From: Opitutia bacterium
GTDB taxonomy: Bacteria > Verrucomicrobiota > Verrucomicrobiia > Opitutales > Seribacteraceae
DNA length: 43,062 nt
Assembly (NCBI GenBank): GCA_018675995.1
Contig: JABGWZ010000071.1
Coordinates: 1 to 43,062, forward strand
Direction: 5' to 3'
This document shows, piece by piece, positions 1 to 7,622 of the stretch. The translations under genes and the position numbers were made by a program. The notes under the pieces were generated by a model. The model worked only from the letters and a program-made list of their open reading frames with translations. It had not been told where the DNA came from and searched no databases. The stretch's first letter is position 1, and each line of letters begins with the position of its first letter.

Positions 1-48
1 ATAGAAAGGCTAAAAACCTTTTAAAAAAGTTAGGGGAATCCTATAGGG

Positions 49-843
49 CTAAGAATCAATAGCCTTCTTCGCAGCAATATGGGAAAATGGAATACTAACA
101 AAATAAATACACCCTAAAGAGAAGAGAAAAATCCATGTTTCTTTCATAAATATCGATACACCCAAACAAACTGCAAGCAAGACGATCAAAGCTTTATTCG
201 AAGCAACATTGAAACGGACATTCCTAAATGAAAAAGTTGATAAATTAGATACCATTAGGACTGAAACTACAAACACCCATGAAATAATGATTAATGGGTA
301 AGAAGAAATAGGAATATCCAAACCAAATCTTTCCAGAATGAATGCAAACCCAAGAGGCATCATAACCAAGCCAGCTGCGGCTGGTGCAGGAACTCCCGTA
401 AAATAACTTTTCCGATTAGTAGAATCTGACTTTTTTAAATGCATTACATTAAACCGTGCTAATCGAAATGCATTACATGCCGCATAGAATAAAAAGGGTA
501 TCCAATACCATTCAAGTAGATAGCGACTTTCAGAAGAAATCATTGGTTCCCTAATCCAAAGAAAAGTAATAATTGCAGGTGAAACCCCAAAGCTAATCGT
601 ATCAGCAAGGCTATCTAATTCAGCACCGAAAGGAGTAAATGCTTTTAATAACCTAGCAGAAAGCCCATCGATTAAATCAAAACAAGCTGCAACTAAAATA
701 CAAAGGACAGCATATTGCCAATTACCATCAAGAGCATAACGAATTCCAGTTAACCCAGAGCAAAGTCCAATAGTTGTAAAAATATTTGGAAGTAACTTTG
801 TTAGTGAAACTTTTTTAGTTTCATTCACAGACTCTACTGTCAT
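49..843 (-). CDS. pssA: CDP-diacylglycerol--serine O-phosphatidyltransferase
   Basis: This integral membrane enzyme should condense CDP-diacylglycerol with L-serine to make phosphatidylserine, the first step toward phosphatidylethanolamine. The CDP-alcohol phosphotransferase signature DGxxARxxxxxxxxGxxxDxxxD is intact at residues 59-81 (DGLSAR ... GAELDSLAD), with the metal-binding aspartates in place. Several hydrophobic segments flank it, and the 264-residue length suits the short bacterial class II enzyme. The ATG overlaps the stop of the upstream hypothetical gene as ATGA (4 nt), suggesting translational coupling. PssA and phosphatidylglycerophosphate synthase share the motif; the long C-terminal membrane part and the N-terminal LLPNIFT segment favour PssA. 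Confidence 0.85.
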   Translation of the reverse strand: MTVESVNETKKVSLTKLLPNIFTTIGLCSGLTGIRYALDGNWQYAVLCILVAACFDLIDGLSARLLKAFTPFGAELDSLADTISFGVSPAIITFLWIREPMISSESRYLLEWYWIPFLFYAACNAFRLARFNVMHLKKSDSTNRKSYFTGVPAPAAAGLVMMPLGFAFILERFGLDIPISSYPLIIISWVFVVSVLMVSNLSTFSFRNVRFNVASNKALIVLLAVCLGVSIFMKETWIFLFSLGCIYFVSIPFSHIAAKKAIDS

Positions 844-1394
844 GCTGAAAAACTACTGGTTAGCCGTCTTGAAAATCTCCGTGGAGGAATTAATTCTGTA
901 CCATAAGACCGATTTATAATTCGCTGCCATAATTCGTCAGTCTGGCGATGAAGATGAGTAGTAGTTGCAGTAACGCAATTAAACGAGTCAGTAAAAAAGA
1001 AATAAAATAAGTCTACATCATCAATAGATGAAAAACTACTTCTTAAATCGTATATTGATTCATTTTTACACTCAAGAATCAATGATTCATTACGAGAGCA
1101 CTCAGAGGAAGAAATTTCCATAGGAATTCTAAAATTCTCAGAAATTTTTCCGTTTATTAAATCTTTCACAGATTGTCTTAATGGTTCGATAAACCTTGAT
1201 GTTGTTACGAAATATCTGTGACCAACAGATTTAATATCAATAATAGTTTCTGGTCCATCAACAGGAAGTCTAATCAACCTCATACAAAATTTACCGGATT
1301 TTGGATCAGGTAAGTGCAAAGTAGCACCTAAAGATGATGCTAGAACTTCCAGTTGAGATTGAAATTCTGTAAGCTTGTTCACTAAGAATAACAA
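840..1394 (-). CDS. hypothetical protein upstream of pssA
   Basis: I do not recognise this 184-residue protein. It has no signal peptide or membrane segment and reads as a soluble alpha/beta protein with a basic C-terminal tail (RRFSRR). The ORF-track start is TTG; an in-frame GTG four codons later is an equally possible start. Its stop overlaps the pssA start (ATGA), so the two are very likely co-transcribed and coupled. About 90 nt separate it from the upstream DUF4177-like gene with no clear terminator, so it may be the tail of the exopolysaccharide operon or have its own promoter. A chorismate-lyase-like or regulatory role cannot be argued from the residues visible. Confidence 0.6.
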   Translation of the reverse strand: MLFLVNKLTEFQSQLEVLASSLGATLHLPDPKSGKFCMRLIRLPVDGPETIIDIKSVGHRYFVTTSRFIEPLRQSVKDLINGKISENFRIPMEISSSECSRNESLILECKNESIYDLRSSFSSIDDVDLFYFFFTDSFNCVTATTTHLHRQTDELWQRIINRSYGTELIPPRRFSRRLTSSFSA

Positions 1395-1484
1395 GCAACT
1401 TCAATGCCAATACATTCTTTTGTAAATAACGCCAATCATGAACATTGAGCAGTTAATTAATATTGTTTTAAAACGGGGTAAAAC

Positions 1485-1709
1485 TTATTTTATACTTCTT
1501 TGAAATGTGACTAAAAGCTTGGAGACGGATCCTTCGGAACTTACGGTTGGAACTAAAGATAATATTTGCCACCCATTCTTCGCTAATTTGTTGCTTTCTA
1601 CTTCAAGCTTTTGTGCAATTTTTTCCGTCAAATCATCCCCTTTGACCCTAATACCTTCGGGTGAAAAAATCCTAACTTTATATTCAAAATTCTGATATAA
1701 GCCATTCAT
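1485..1709 (-). CDS. small DUF4177-like protein
   Basis: This 74-residue protein has the DUF4177 layout: an N-terminal strand containing YKVR, a central helix rich in charged residues, then the hallmark segment NGWQILSLVP (family pattern GWELVSVxP) and a last strand LLVTFQR. DUF4177 proteins are small cytosolic proteins of unknown function. The gene starts only 10 nt after the stop of the tyrosine autokinase gene, so it is probably the last gene of the exopolysaccharide operon. An overlapping plus-strand ORF of 62 codons looks like its shadow. Family membership is a motif-level judgement. Confidence 0.6.
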   Translation of the reverse strand: MNGLYQNFEYKVRIFSPEGIRVKGDDLTEKIAQKLEVESNKLAKNGWQILSLVPTVSSEGSVSKLLVTFQRSIK

Positions 1710-1719
1710 TTCAGTTAAG

Positions 1720-3999
1720 TTAGCTGGATATATTTTTGCTTTCTTGAATCGAATCTACAAATTTTTCTTTACCGTAATACTTATTGTAATATTTATATCT
1801 AAAATATCCATAACCATAGTAACCTGAGTAATAATATCCGGGTGTTTTCTTATGAGGCAAATCGTTCAATACTACACCAAGAACATTTACCCCAGTCTCC
1901 TCAAGGTCCTCAACTAAACTCTTTGCAACTTTTCTAGAAACTTTTCCGAAACGGGTAACGAATAAAACTTCATCAACCTTTCGAGCAATTGCTAGAGAAT
2001 CAGGAAACAATCCAATTGGAGGACTATCAATAATTACCACATCGAATTCTCTGCGTAGTTCATCTTGTACTAAATCGTAAGCTCTTTGTTCTAGCATTTC
2101 AGTTGCTGCTCTGGTCTTCCCTCCAGATGGCAAAATAAAAAGATTAGGGTGAATTTCAACGACTGTTTTAATAACTTCAGCGTTTAGCGCACTAGGGTCA
2201 ACTGCCGCTTTATTTACAAGAGTAACTAACCCTTGGCGATTTTCTAAATCACAAATTTTGTGCAATCCAGGACGCCTCAAATCAAAGTCAACTAAAACAG
2301 TTTTTCTACCGTGATTTGCACAACAGTAAGCAAGATTTGCAGAAATAAGACTCTTTCCCTCGCTGGGTATAGCAGATGTAATTAAAATACACTTCGGGTG
2401 ATCAACGGTAGAATTCATCTGAATTTTGCTGTACATACTACGAAAAGATTCGGTTAATCCATCGTCCAAATCATTACCAACTATTAAAGGTCTTTGATTT
2501 TCAACTACATCTGATATTTTTGGAATGCCAGCTATTAAGTCTTTTCCTATAAAAACCTCTACATCGAAGGGAGATTTAACACGATTATCAACAAATTCTA
2601 AACAAATAGGTATAGCCAAAAAACAGGCAATAAATATAAGAAATCCAGTGTTTTTGATATTTTCTTTATTGGGAGTAAAAGGCCCACCCGGTAAGTATGC
2701 AAAACTTTCTTTACGTAGTGGTTCTTCTTGCTCCGAAGGAAGTGCTTGTTCTATTTTGACCTCGTTTAATCTACTCTGTATTTGGTCTGTACTTTTCCTA
2801 ACAACAGTTAACTCCCTTTGCTTGTTTGCCAACCACTCTTCCATATCACTAAGTAACATGCTTTCTGACTGAACCTTATTCATTGCGACCTGAAATTCGC
2901 GCTCTTGCGAGATATATTGCATTCTTTTGTCTTTCAAATCTTCAATTGCTGCTGCAACTTCCAAAATAAGCGATTTTTTTATATCAAGCACTTGTCTCGC
3001 ATTTTCTAACATTTTTGGATGCCTCTCAAGATATCCATTGCTACCCTCTTCATAAACCCTTCGGTTATTTTCTAATTCGTAAAGCGTTGAACGTAAATTC
3101 GGAATATTTCCAAAAGCTTCAATTGCATCTATCTCAAAAAAATCTTTTATCAATTCTATATCATTATCTATATCTTTTGATTTACTCGAACTTTCGCGTG
3201 ATCCAATTCTTGCCTGAATCGCAAGAACTTGTCGCAATAAAGAATCTATTTTAATTTGTTGAAGTTTTGCTGATGTTACCTCACTTGAATATTGACTCTT
3301 ACGAACGGCTGTATCCTTTTTCTCGTCGTCAAGGAAAGGAAGCTCATATTTCTTTTTATATTTAGACATTTCGTCTGCCAGTTTTGCCTCACTTTCCAAA
3401 CTTTGTTTGAGTAAATTCTCAAGCAAGTTTCTTACGGATTCAACGCGCAAGCTCTTAGTACTTTTATGTAACTTTTCGTATTCTATTTGAGCAACATCTG
3501 CAATTAACTTTGCACCTTGAGCACTCCTTGAAACACTATTTATTGTAAAACTGGGCCTTGTTGTTCCAGTTGGGGATACACCAATAGAGTAGTTAACAGC
3601 GGAACTTACAGAAACTGGGACACCATCTCTCATAAATGGGGCAAGAATAATTGCTTTTGATTTTGGATCATCATCAATATTTTGGATAACTCGATCTCTT
3701 AAATCTTGGCTATTAAGTCCCTCCAAGTGTTTCGATACAAGAGATTGCAATCGAGTGTCTCGATCAACTTTTTGAAGATTTAAAACAGCTGGTGGAGGTA
3801 CTAATCTGAATGATGAACTAGATTGAAAAAATTCAGTGTCTTGAAATTTTACATACACATAGCTCAAGGATATTGGTAATGATAAAGCTAATGATAGCAA
3901 CCACCTGTCGCGTATAATCAATAAAAAATCGAATATTCCCCTTGTTTTCGATTTTGATGAAGAAGTGCTTTGACCATTATTATCAAATTCCTCTTCCAT
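1720..3999 (-). CDS. polysaccharide co-polymerase / BY-type tyrosine autokinase (Wzc-like)
   Basis: The protein should control chain length and export of a surface polysaccharide through autophosphorylation cycles at the inner membrane. It has an N-terminal Wzz-type region with a membrane helix at about 33-51, a long periplasmic coiled-coil section (about 180-420), a second membrane helix at about 451-469 and a cytosolic BY-kinase domain. Kinase motifs are complete: Walker A SAIPSEGKS (about 542-550), Walker A' VLVDFDLRRP (568-577) and Walker B VVIIDSPP (654-661). The C-terminus has about a dozen tyrosines between 722 and 742 (GYYYSGYYGYGYF), the expected autophosphorylation cluster. It is a single-chain, proteobacterial-style fusion. 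The start overlaps the stop of the export gene as TAATG. Confidence 0.9.
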   Translation of the reverse strand: MEEEFDNNGQSTSSSKSKTRGIFDFLLIIRDRWLLSLALSLPISLSYVYVKFQDTEFFQSSSSFRLVPPPAVLNLQKVDRDTRLQSLVSKHLEGLNSQDLRDRVIQNIDDDPKSKAIILAPFMRDGVPVSVSSAVNYSIGVSPTGTTRPSFTINSVSRSAQGAKLIADVAQIEYEKLHKSTKSLRVESVRNLLENLLKQSLESEAKLADEMSKYKKKYELPFLDDEKKDTAVRKSQYSSEVTSAKLQQIKIDSLLRQVLAIQARIGSRESSSKSKDIDNDIELIKDFFEIDAIEAFGNIPNLRSTLYELENNRRVYEEGSNGYLERHPKMLENARQVLDIKKSLILEVAAAIEDLKDKRMQYISQEREFQVAMNKVQSESMLLSDMEEWLANKQRELTVVRKSTDQIQSRLNEVKIEQALPSEQEEPLRKESFAYLPGGPFTPNKENIKNTGFLIFIACFLAIPICLEFVDNRVKSPFDVEVFIGKDLIAGIPKISDVVENQRPLIVGNDLDDGLTESFRSMYSKIQMNSTVDHPKCILITSAIPSEGKSLISANLAYCCANHGRKTVLVDFDLRRPGLHKICDLENRQGLVTLVNKAAVDPSALNAEVIKTVVEIHPNLFILPSGGKTRAATEMLEQRAYDLVQDELRREFDVVIIDSPPIGLFPDSLAIARKVDEVLFVTRFGKVSRKVAKSLVEDLEETGVNVLGVVLNDLPHKKTPGYYYSGYYGYGYFRYKYYNKYYGKEKFVDSIQESKNISS

Positions 4000-4655
4000 T
4001 ATATAAGCCTTTCAGGAACATCTATTCTATCACCCGGATAAATCCAGAATTTTCTTGATGAAGTATTCTCAATAGAACCTTGGCTTAAAGCTTCAACATT
4101 TACTTCATATGTTTTGGTGTCTTTGGTTTGCCCTTCTGCATCATAAAAAGTGCGGGTAACATATACCTTACTTTTTTTAGCAATAACGCTGAAGCCCCCA
4201 GATCTAGAAATAACCTCGACTATATTCATAGCCTCTACTTCTGGAGGGAAGATATATGGACCTTTAGAATTTACGCTTCCAGTTAGATAAACCGCTCTTT
4301 CTGAGTAGTTTTTTATGTAAACTTTAACAATTGGTGTTTTAAATATTAATTGATTTTTGTATTCATTGGTAAGTAGGCTTTCAATCTCTTTAACACTTAA
4401 GCCAGAAACCCTTATTTCATTCAAATATACCGGTTTGATAAGTCCATCACCGTCAATTTTGGCATCTAGATTAGTTTCTGTTTGACCACGAACAAAAAGA
4501 GAAATTTGATCTCCAGATCGAACTTTGTATCCAGTTGGATCTCTTAATACCGATGGATCATTCGAATACTTGGATTGAGAGAAAGATGATTCCCAAGAAA
4601 ATGCTGTAAAAATAATTAACCAAAATATCTTTAAAAATAAATGCTCCTTCAGCAT
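3999..4655 (-). CDS. polysaccharide export protein (Wza-like, Poly_export/SLBB)
   Basis: This 218-residue exported protein has an N-terminal signal sequence, then a Poly_export domain starting at YKVRSGDQISLFV and one SLBB-type beta-grasp segment (VYLTGSVNSKGPYIFP). It should form the periplasmic/outer-membrane channel partner of the tyrosine autokinase encoded immediately downstream. I see no lipobox cysteine, unlike E. coli Wza, and only one SLBB repeat, so it is a short family version. The gene lies 4 nt after the barrel gene and overlaps the kinase gene by one base (TAATG). Co-transcription with the kinase is the usual arrangement for Wza/Wzc pairs. Confidence 0.85.
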   Translation of the reverse strand: MLKEHLFLKIFWLIIFTAFSWESSFSQSKYSNDPSVLRDPTGYKVRSGDQISLFVRGQTETNLDAKIDGDGLIKPVYLNEIRVSGLSVKEIESLLTNEYKNQLIFKTPIVKVYIKNYSERAVYLTGSVNSKGPYIFPPEVEAMNIVEVISRSGGFSVIAKKSKVYVTRTFYDAEGQTKDTKTYEVNVEALSQGSIENTSSRKFWIYPGDRIDVPERLI

Positions 4656-4659
4656 GTCA

Positions 4660-5898
4660 CTAAAATCTTCCTGTTACAGATGCATTTAATACATGACGGC
4701 CATAGGTTTCAAGTGCCCTGTCAATGTAAGAATAACTATAACCACTACTTGCCGAAAAAATATCCGAGAACTTTTTAGAAACAGTAAACCCAAGTCCGTA
4801 ATTATTGAGTGAGGAAGAATCACTTTTTACATTTGGGGCATATGTAAATTCAGAACTACTTGCACTGATATAACCGACACCTGATATGTCCTCCGTAAAG
4901 CGATGGTTTACACTAAACCGCCCCATCGTACTAAAGACGGAGTAGCCAGCTGCTGAAGGCGAAAATGATCTACTAGCATCAAACCCAAAATTAGTTTTTG
5001 AGTTAAGCTTCCAATTAAGACCAATACCAGTAATTAAATTATCTTGTGTGTCTGTAGAAACATTATCAAAATTTTGCACTGAATAACCAATGCTTGCATC
5101 ACCCGAAAGTTTTGAAGAATAAACACCTTGAGCACCAAATGAAATAGAGTGGGAACTACTATCATTAAGGCTATCAGTTGATCCGGCACGATCATCTTTG
5201 GTACGTTGAAATGTGTAATTTGAGTAGAAATCAAGTTTTTCAGAATATATGTAAAATGCCCGGGCACTTAATGGGAGAGTTTCAATATCATTGTATGCTT
5301 GGTCAGATGTTTGCGAACCAGATTGGTAATACTTTGCATTGTAAGATGTACCTGCACCAACGCCAAACTTCGGGCTGTGATTGTAGCGTACATTTATACC
5401 AGAAGTGAAATAAGTGTAAGAAGTAAGGTCTTGATCAATGACGCTAGCACCTACAGATTGACCAACATCGAAAGTAGCATCAAAACGAATTTTTGCATTA
5501 TTAGAAAGTCTTTTGTTTTTCGATAAAGTATCGTCAAAATCTATAGAAAATGTTGTTGTGGGGCGAGTGTAACTTTGGTCGTCATTTTTTACGAAATGAG
5601 CAATTTCAATGCCTGCAGATCCACTGAAAGAAAACCATTTTACTTTTTTTGAAAAATGCAATGCAGGAGAAAATTTAAGGATAAAATCATCTTCGCTCTT
5701 TAAGTTTTTGGAGGATGTCTGGTTAGCTGCCGTAAAAGTTGGAGATGATATTCCAAATATTCTGGAATCGTATGTGGTATCAATTGTTGCAGATGCGTCT
5801 ATTCTACCAATTGAGCCCTCATATAACGCAAATGAATATGTTGCAGTTAGGATATAAATCAGCGAAAGAGATGCGTGTAATGGTGCGAAAAATCTCAT
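4660..5898 (-). CDS. outer-membrane beta-barrel protein of the exopolysaccharide operon
   Basis: The 412-residue product begins with a signal peptide (MRFFAPLHASLSLIYILT...) and then consists almost entirely of alternating amphipathic strands with short polar turns, ending in a C-terminal phenylalanine (SVTGRF), the usual barrel assembly signal. It resembles the outer-membrane barrel proteins that accompany Wza/Wzc systems in bacteria with dedicated exopolysaccharide clusters. It is the first gene of the leftward operon, 4 nt ahead of the export gene. The family cannot be named confidently, since barrels diverge quickly, but barrel topology and operon position agree. A divergent promoter region separates it from the ligase gene. 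Confidence 0.75.
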   Translation of the reverse strand: MRFFAPLHASLSLIYILTATYSFALYEGSIGRIDASATIDTTYDSRIFGISSPTFTAANQTSSKNLKSEDDFILKFSPALHFSKKVKWFSFSGSAGIEIAHFVKNDDQSYTRPTTTFSIDFDDTLSKNKRLSNNAKIRFDATFDVGQSVGASVIDQDLTSYTYFTSGINVRYNHSPKFGVGAGTSYNAKYYQSGSQTSDQAYNDIETLPLSARAFYIYSEKLDFYSNYTFQRTKDDRAGSTDSLNDSSSHSISFGAQGVYSSKLSGDASIGYSVQNFDNVSTDTQDNLITGIGLNWKLNSKTNFGFDASRSFSPSAAGYSVFSTMGRFSVNHRFTEDISGVGYISASSSEFTYAPNVKSDSSSLNNYGLGFTVSKKFSDIFSASSGYSYSYIDRALETYGRHVLNASVTGRF

Positions 5899-5916
5899 TT
5901 TGAATTAGATGTCTTA

Positions 5917-5946
5917 AATCTATCTTATTAAGAAAGATGTTGTCAA
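5917..5946 (-). promoter_or_regulatory. candidate sigma70 promoter for the exopolysaccharide operon
   Basis: On the minus strand TTGACA (5941-5946) is followed after 18 nt by TAGATT (5917-5922), upstream of the barrel gene ATG at 5898. The -35 is a perfect consensus and the -10 matches four of six positions. Its -35 overlaps the -35 of the opposing promoter. Confidence 0.4.
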
Positions 5947-5969
5947 TAATTACCTCATTTGCAGATAAT
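5940..5969 (+). promoter_or_regulatory. candidate sigma70 promoter for the ligase gene
   Basis: TTGTCA (5940-5945), an 18-nt spacer and GATAAT (5964-5969) fit a sigma70 promoter. Transcription would begin near 5976, which places the TTG at 5959 outside the transcript and favours the ATG at 5986 as the ligase start. Confidence 0.4.
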
Positions 5970-5985
5970 TTATGATTTTAATAAA

Positions 5986-7590
5986 ATGCAAAGAATTTCA
6001 AAGTACATAATACCAACTCTTTTGATCGTAGTCACTTGGGCTAAAGCGGGTTTAGCCGGAGATTGGATTTTCTACACAATTAGTACTGTAACAATTTATA
6101 TTTTGTTCCGAACCCATAACTCACAAACCATTAAGAAATCAACTTTTATTCTGTATATTCCGATAATAATTATTTGCATTCTTTTTTCGGCATCATACTT
6201 TAACCCATCATTTAAAAAATTGACTAATAAAGAATGGGCTGAATTAGGTGTACAGGAATCTATTTCAAATGAAATAAATATTGCAAAGGCTCAAATGGCC
6301 TTAAAAGGATTTGATAAGATATATAAATATTCAGAATCAAATCCCAAACTTTCAATCGCTCTTTTCTACCATTTAAAAAATGAATATTATGATAAATTTA
6401 ATGTAAATAATTCTCCAGTTGATAATTTGATTATTAAATATCAAAAATTCATAGAATTAAAAATTATAGATTTCCTCCCTACTTTGCCATTGAAAAGTAA
6501 TAAATTCATTACTGAATTTGTACATTTTGTTTTTCAAATCTTATTTGGAGTTGCAGTTTTTTATCACATAAAAACATTAAAGCATATTCGAAATATTATT
6601 CTTATCATTTCATATAATGGTGGACTAATTGCACTTTTGGGAATACTTCAAAAACTGAATTATACTCCTGGCGAAAACCTTAAAGAGATCTGGGGTATTT
6701 GGGATACTCCTGAACCACGGTATTTTTTTGCGAGCTTCACTTACAAAAATCATTGGGCTTGTTATGCAATTATAACAATTTATATGGCTATAGCATTACT
6801 ATTTCATGAATACAGGAAAGATTCATATAGCTACTTCAGAAAACCTAGAGTAATATTTCTTTTTTTAACGGTAATTAACTTACTTATTTCCATCCCATTA
6901 TCTGGCTCAAGATCTGGCACTTTTATAATTTTTTCTTCATTGATACTTTTTGTCTTATATTTCTCTTTTAAAAAATACCGTGGAAATTATAAGATGTTAA
7001 CTATTCCTGCCTTAAGTATAATATTTTCTTTAATCTGTACTATTTGGGTTGTATCAAAATTTCACAAAAAAACCACTGATGAGATGGTTAACAATACCAA
7101 AATCCAAATCGACTCAACACTATTGGGTAAATATCCCCTTAGGCTAATGCTATGGGATGACATTTTAGATCAGATATTAGAAAAACCAATTCTTGGATAT
7201 GGTTTCAATTCATACCAAGCAATAAACCCTAAATATCAGTCAAAAGAGGTTCGTGACCAAAGAAATATTGTGCTTAACAACGCTCATCACGAATTCACAC
7301 CATTAATTGGTTATGCGCACAATGATTGGCTGGAAAAACTTTCGGAATTTGGTCTTATTGGATTTGGACCCTTTATCATTTATTTATACATGATCATTTC
7401 AGTTCTTACGAAGGGTAAATCAGAAACTTCTAGAATTCTGATCATCGGTTCAATTTGTTATCTCGTTTATTCCTTTATTGATTTTCCATCAAGAACACCT
7501 TGTAACTTACTAATATTTTCTTTAAATGTGGGGGTCGCATTAAAATACAATTATTTGGTTTTAAATAATTATAGTTCTTTAAAGTTGTAA
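5986..7590 (+). CDS. O-antigen ligase / polymerase family membrane protein (Wzy_C)
   Basis: This is a polytopic membrane protein with about ten hydrophobic helices and one large extracytoplasmic loop. That loop leads into the Wzy_C signature AHNDWLEKLSEFGLIG at about residue 445, as found in WaaL ligases, Wzy polymerases and related enzymes that transfer or polymerise lipid-linked glycans. I use the ATG at 5986 (534 residues) rather than the TTG at 5959 of the ORF track, because a good -10 lies between them. It is divergent from the export operon, so it probably supplies the polymerisation or ligation step for that polysaccharide. The sequence does not distinguish Wzy from WaaL. Confidence 0.8.
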   Translation: MQRISKYIIPTLLIVVTWAKAGLAGDWIFYTISTVTIYILFRTHNSQTIKKSTFILYIPIIIICILFSASYFNPSFKKLTNKEWAELGVQESISNEINIAKAQMALKGFDKIYKYSESNPKLSIALFYHLKNEYYDKFNVNNSPVDNLIIKYQKFIELKIIDFLPTLPLKSNKFITEFVHFVFQILFGVAVFYHIKTLKHIRNIILIISYNGGLIALLGILQKLNYTPGENLKEIWGIWDTPEPRYFFASFTYKNHWACYAIITIYMAIALLFHEYRKDSYSYFRKPRVIFLFLTVINLLISIPLSGSRSGTFIIFSSLILFVLYFSFKKYRGNYKMLTIPALSIIFSLICTIWVVSKFHKKTTDEMVNNTKIQIDSTLLGKYPLRLMLWDDILDQILEKPILGYGFNSYQAINPKYQSKEVRDQRNIVLNNAHHEFTPLIGYAHNDWLEKLSEFGLIGFGPFIIYLYMIISVLTKGKSETSRILIIGSICYLVYSFIDFPSRTPCNLLIFSLNVGVALKYNYLVLNNYSSLKL

Positions 7591-7622
7591 TGCCACAAAA
7601 CAAAATGTAGATTTTAATATTC

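Noticed and set aside
5959-5985. TTG start for the ligase gene
   Set aside because: A GATAAT box overlaps these codons, so the transcript likely begins after them.
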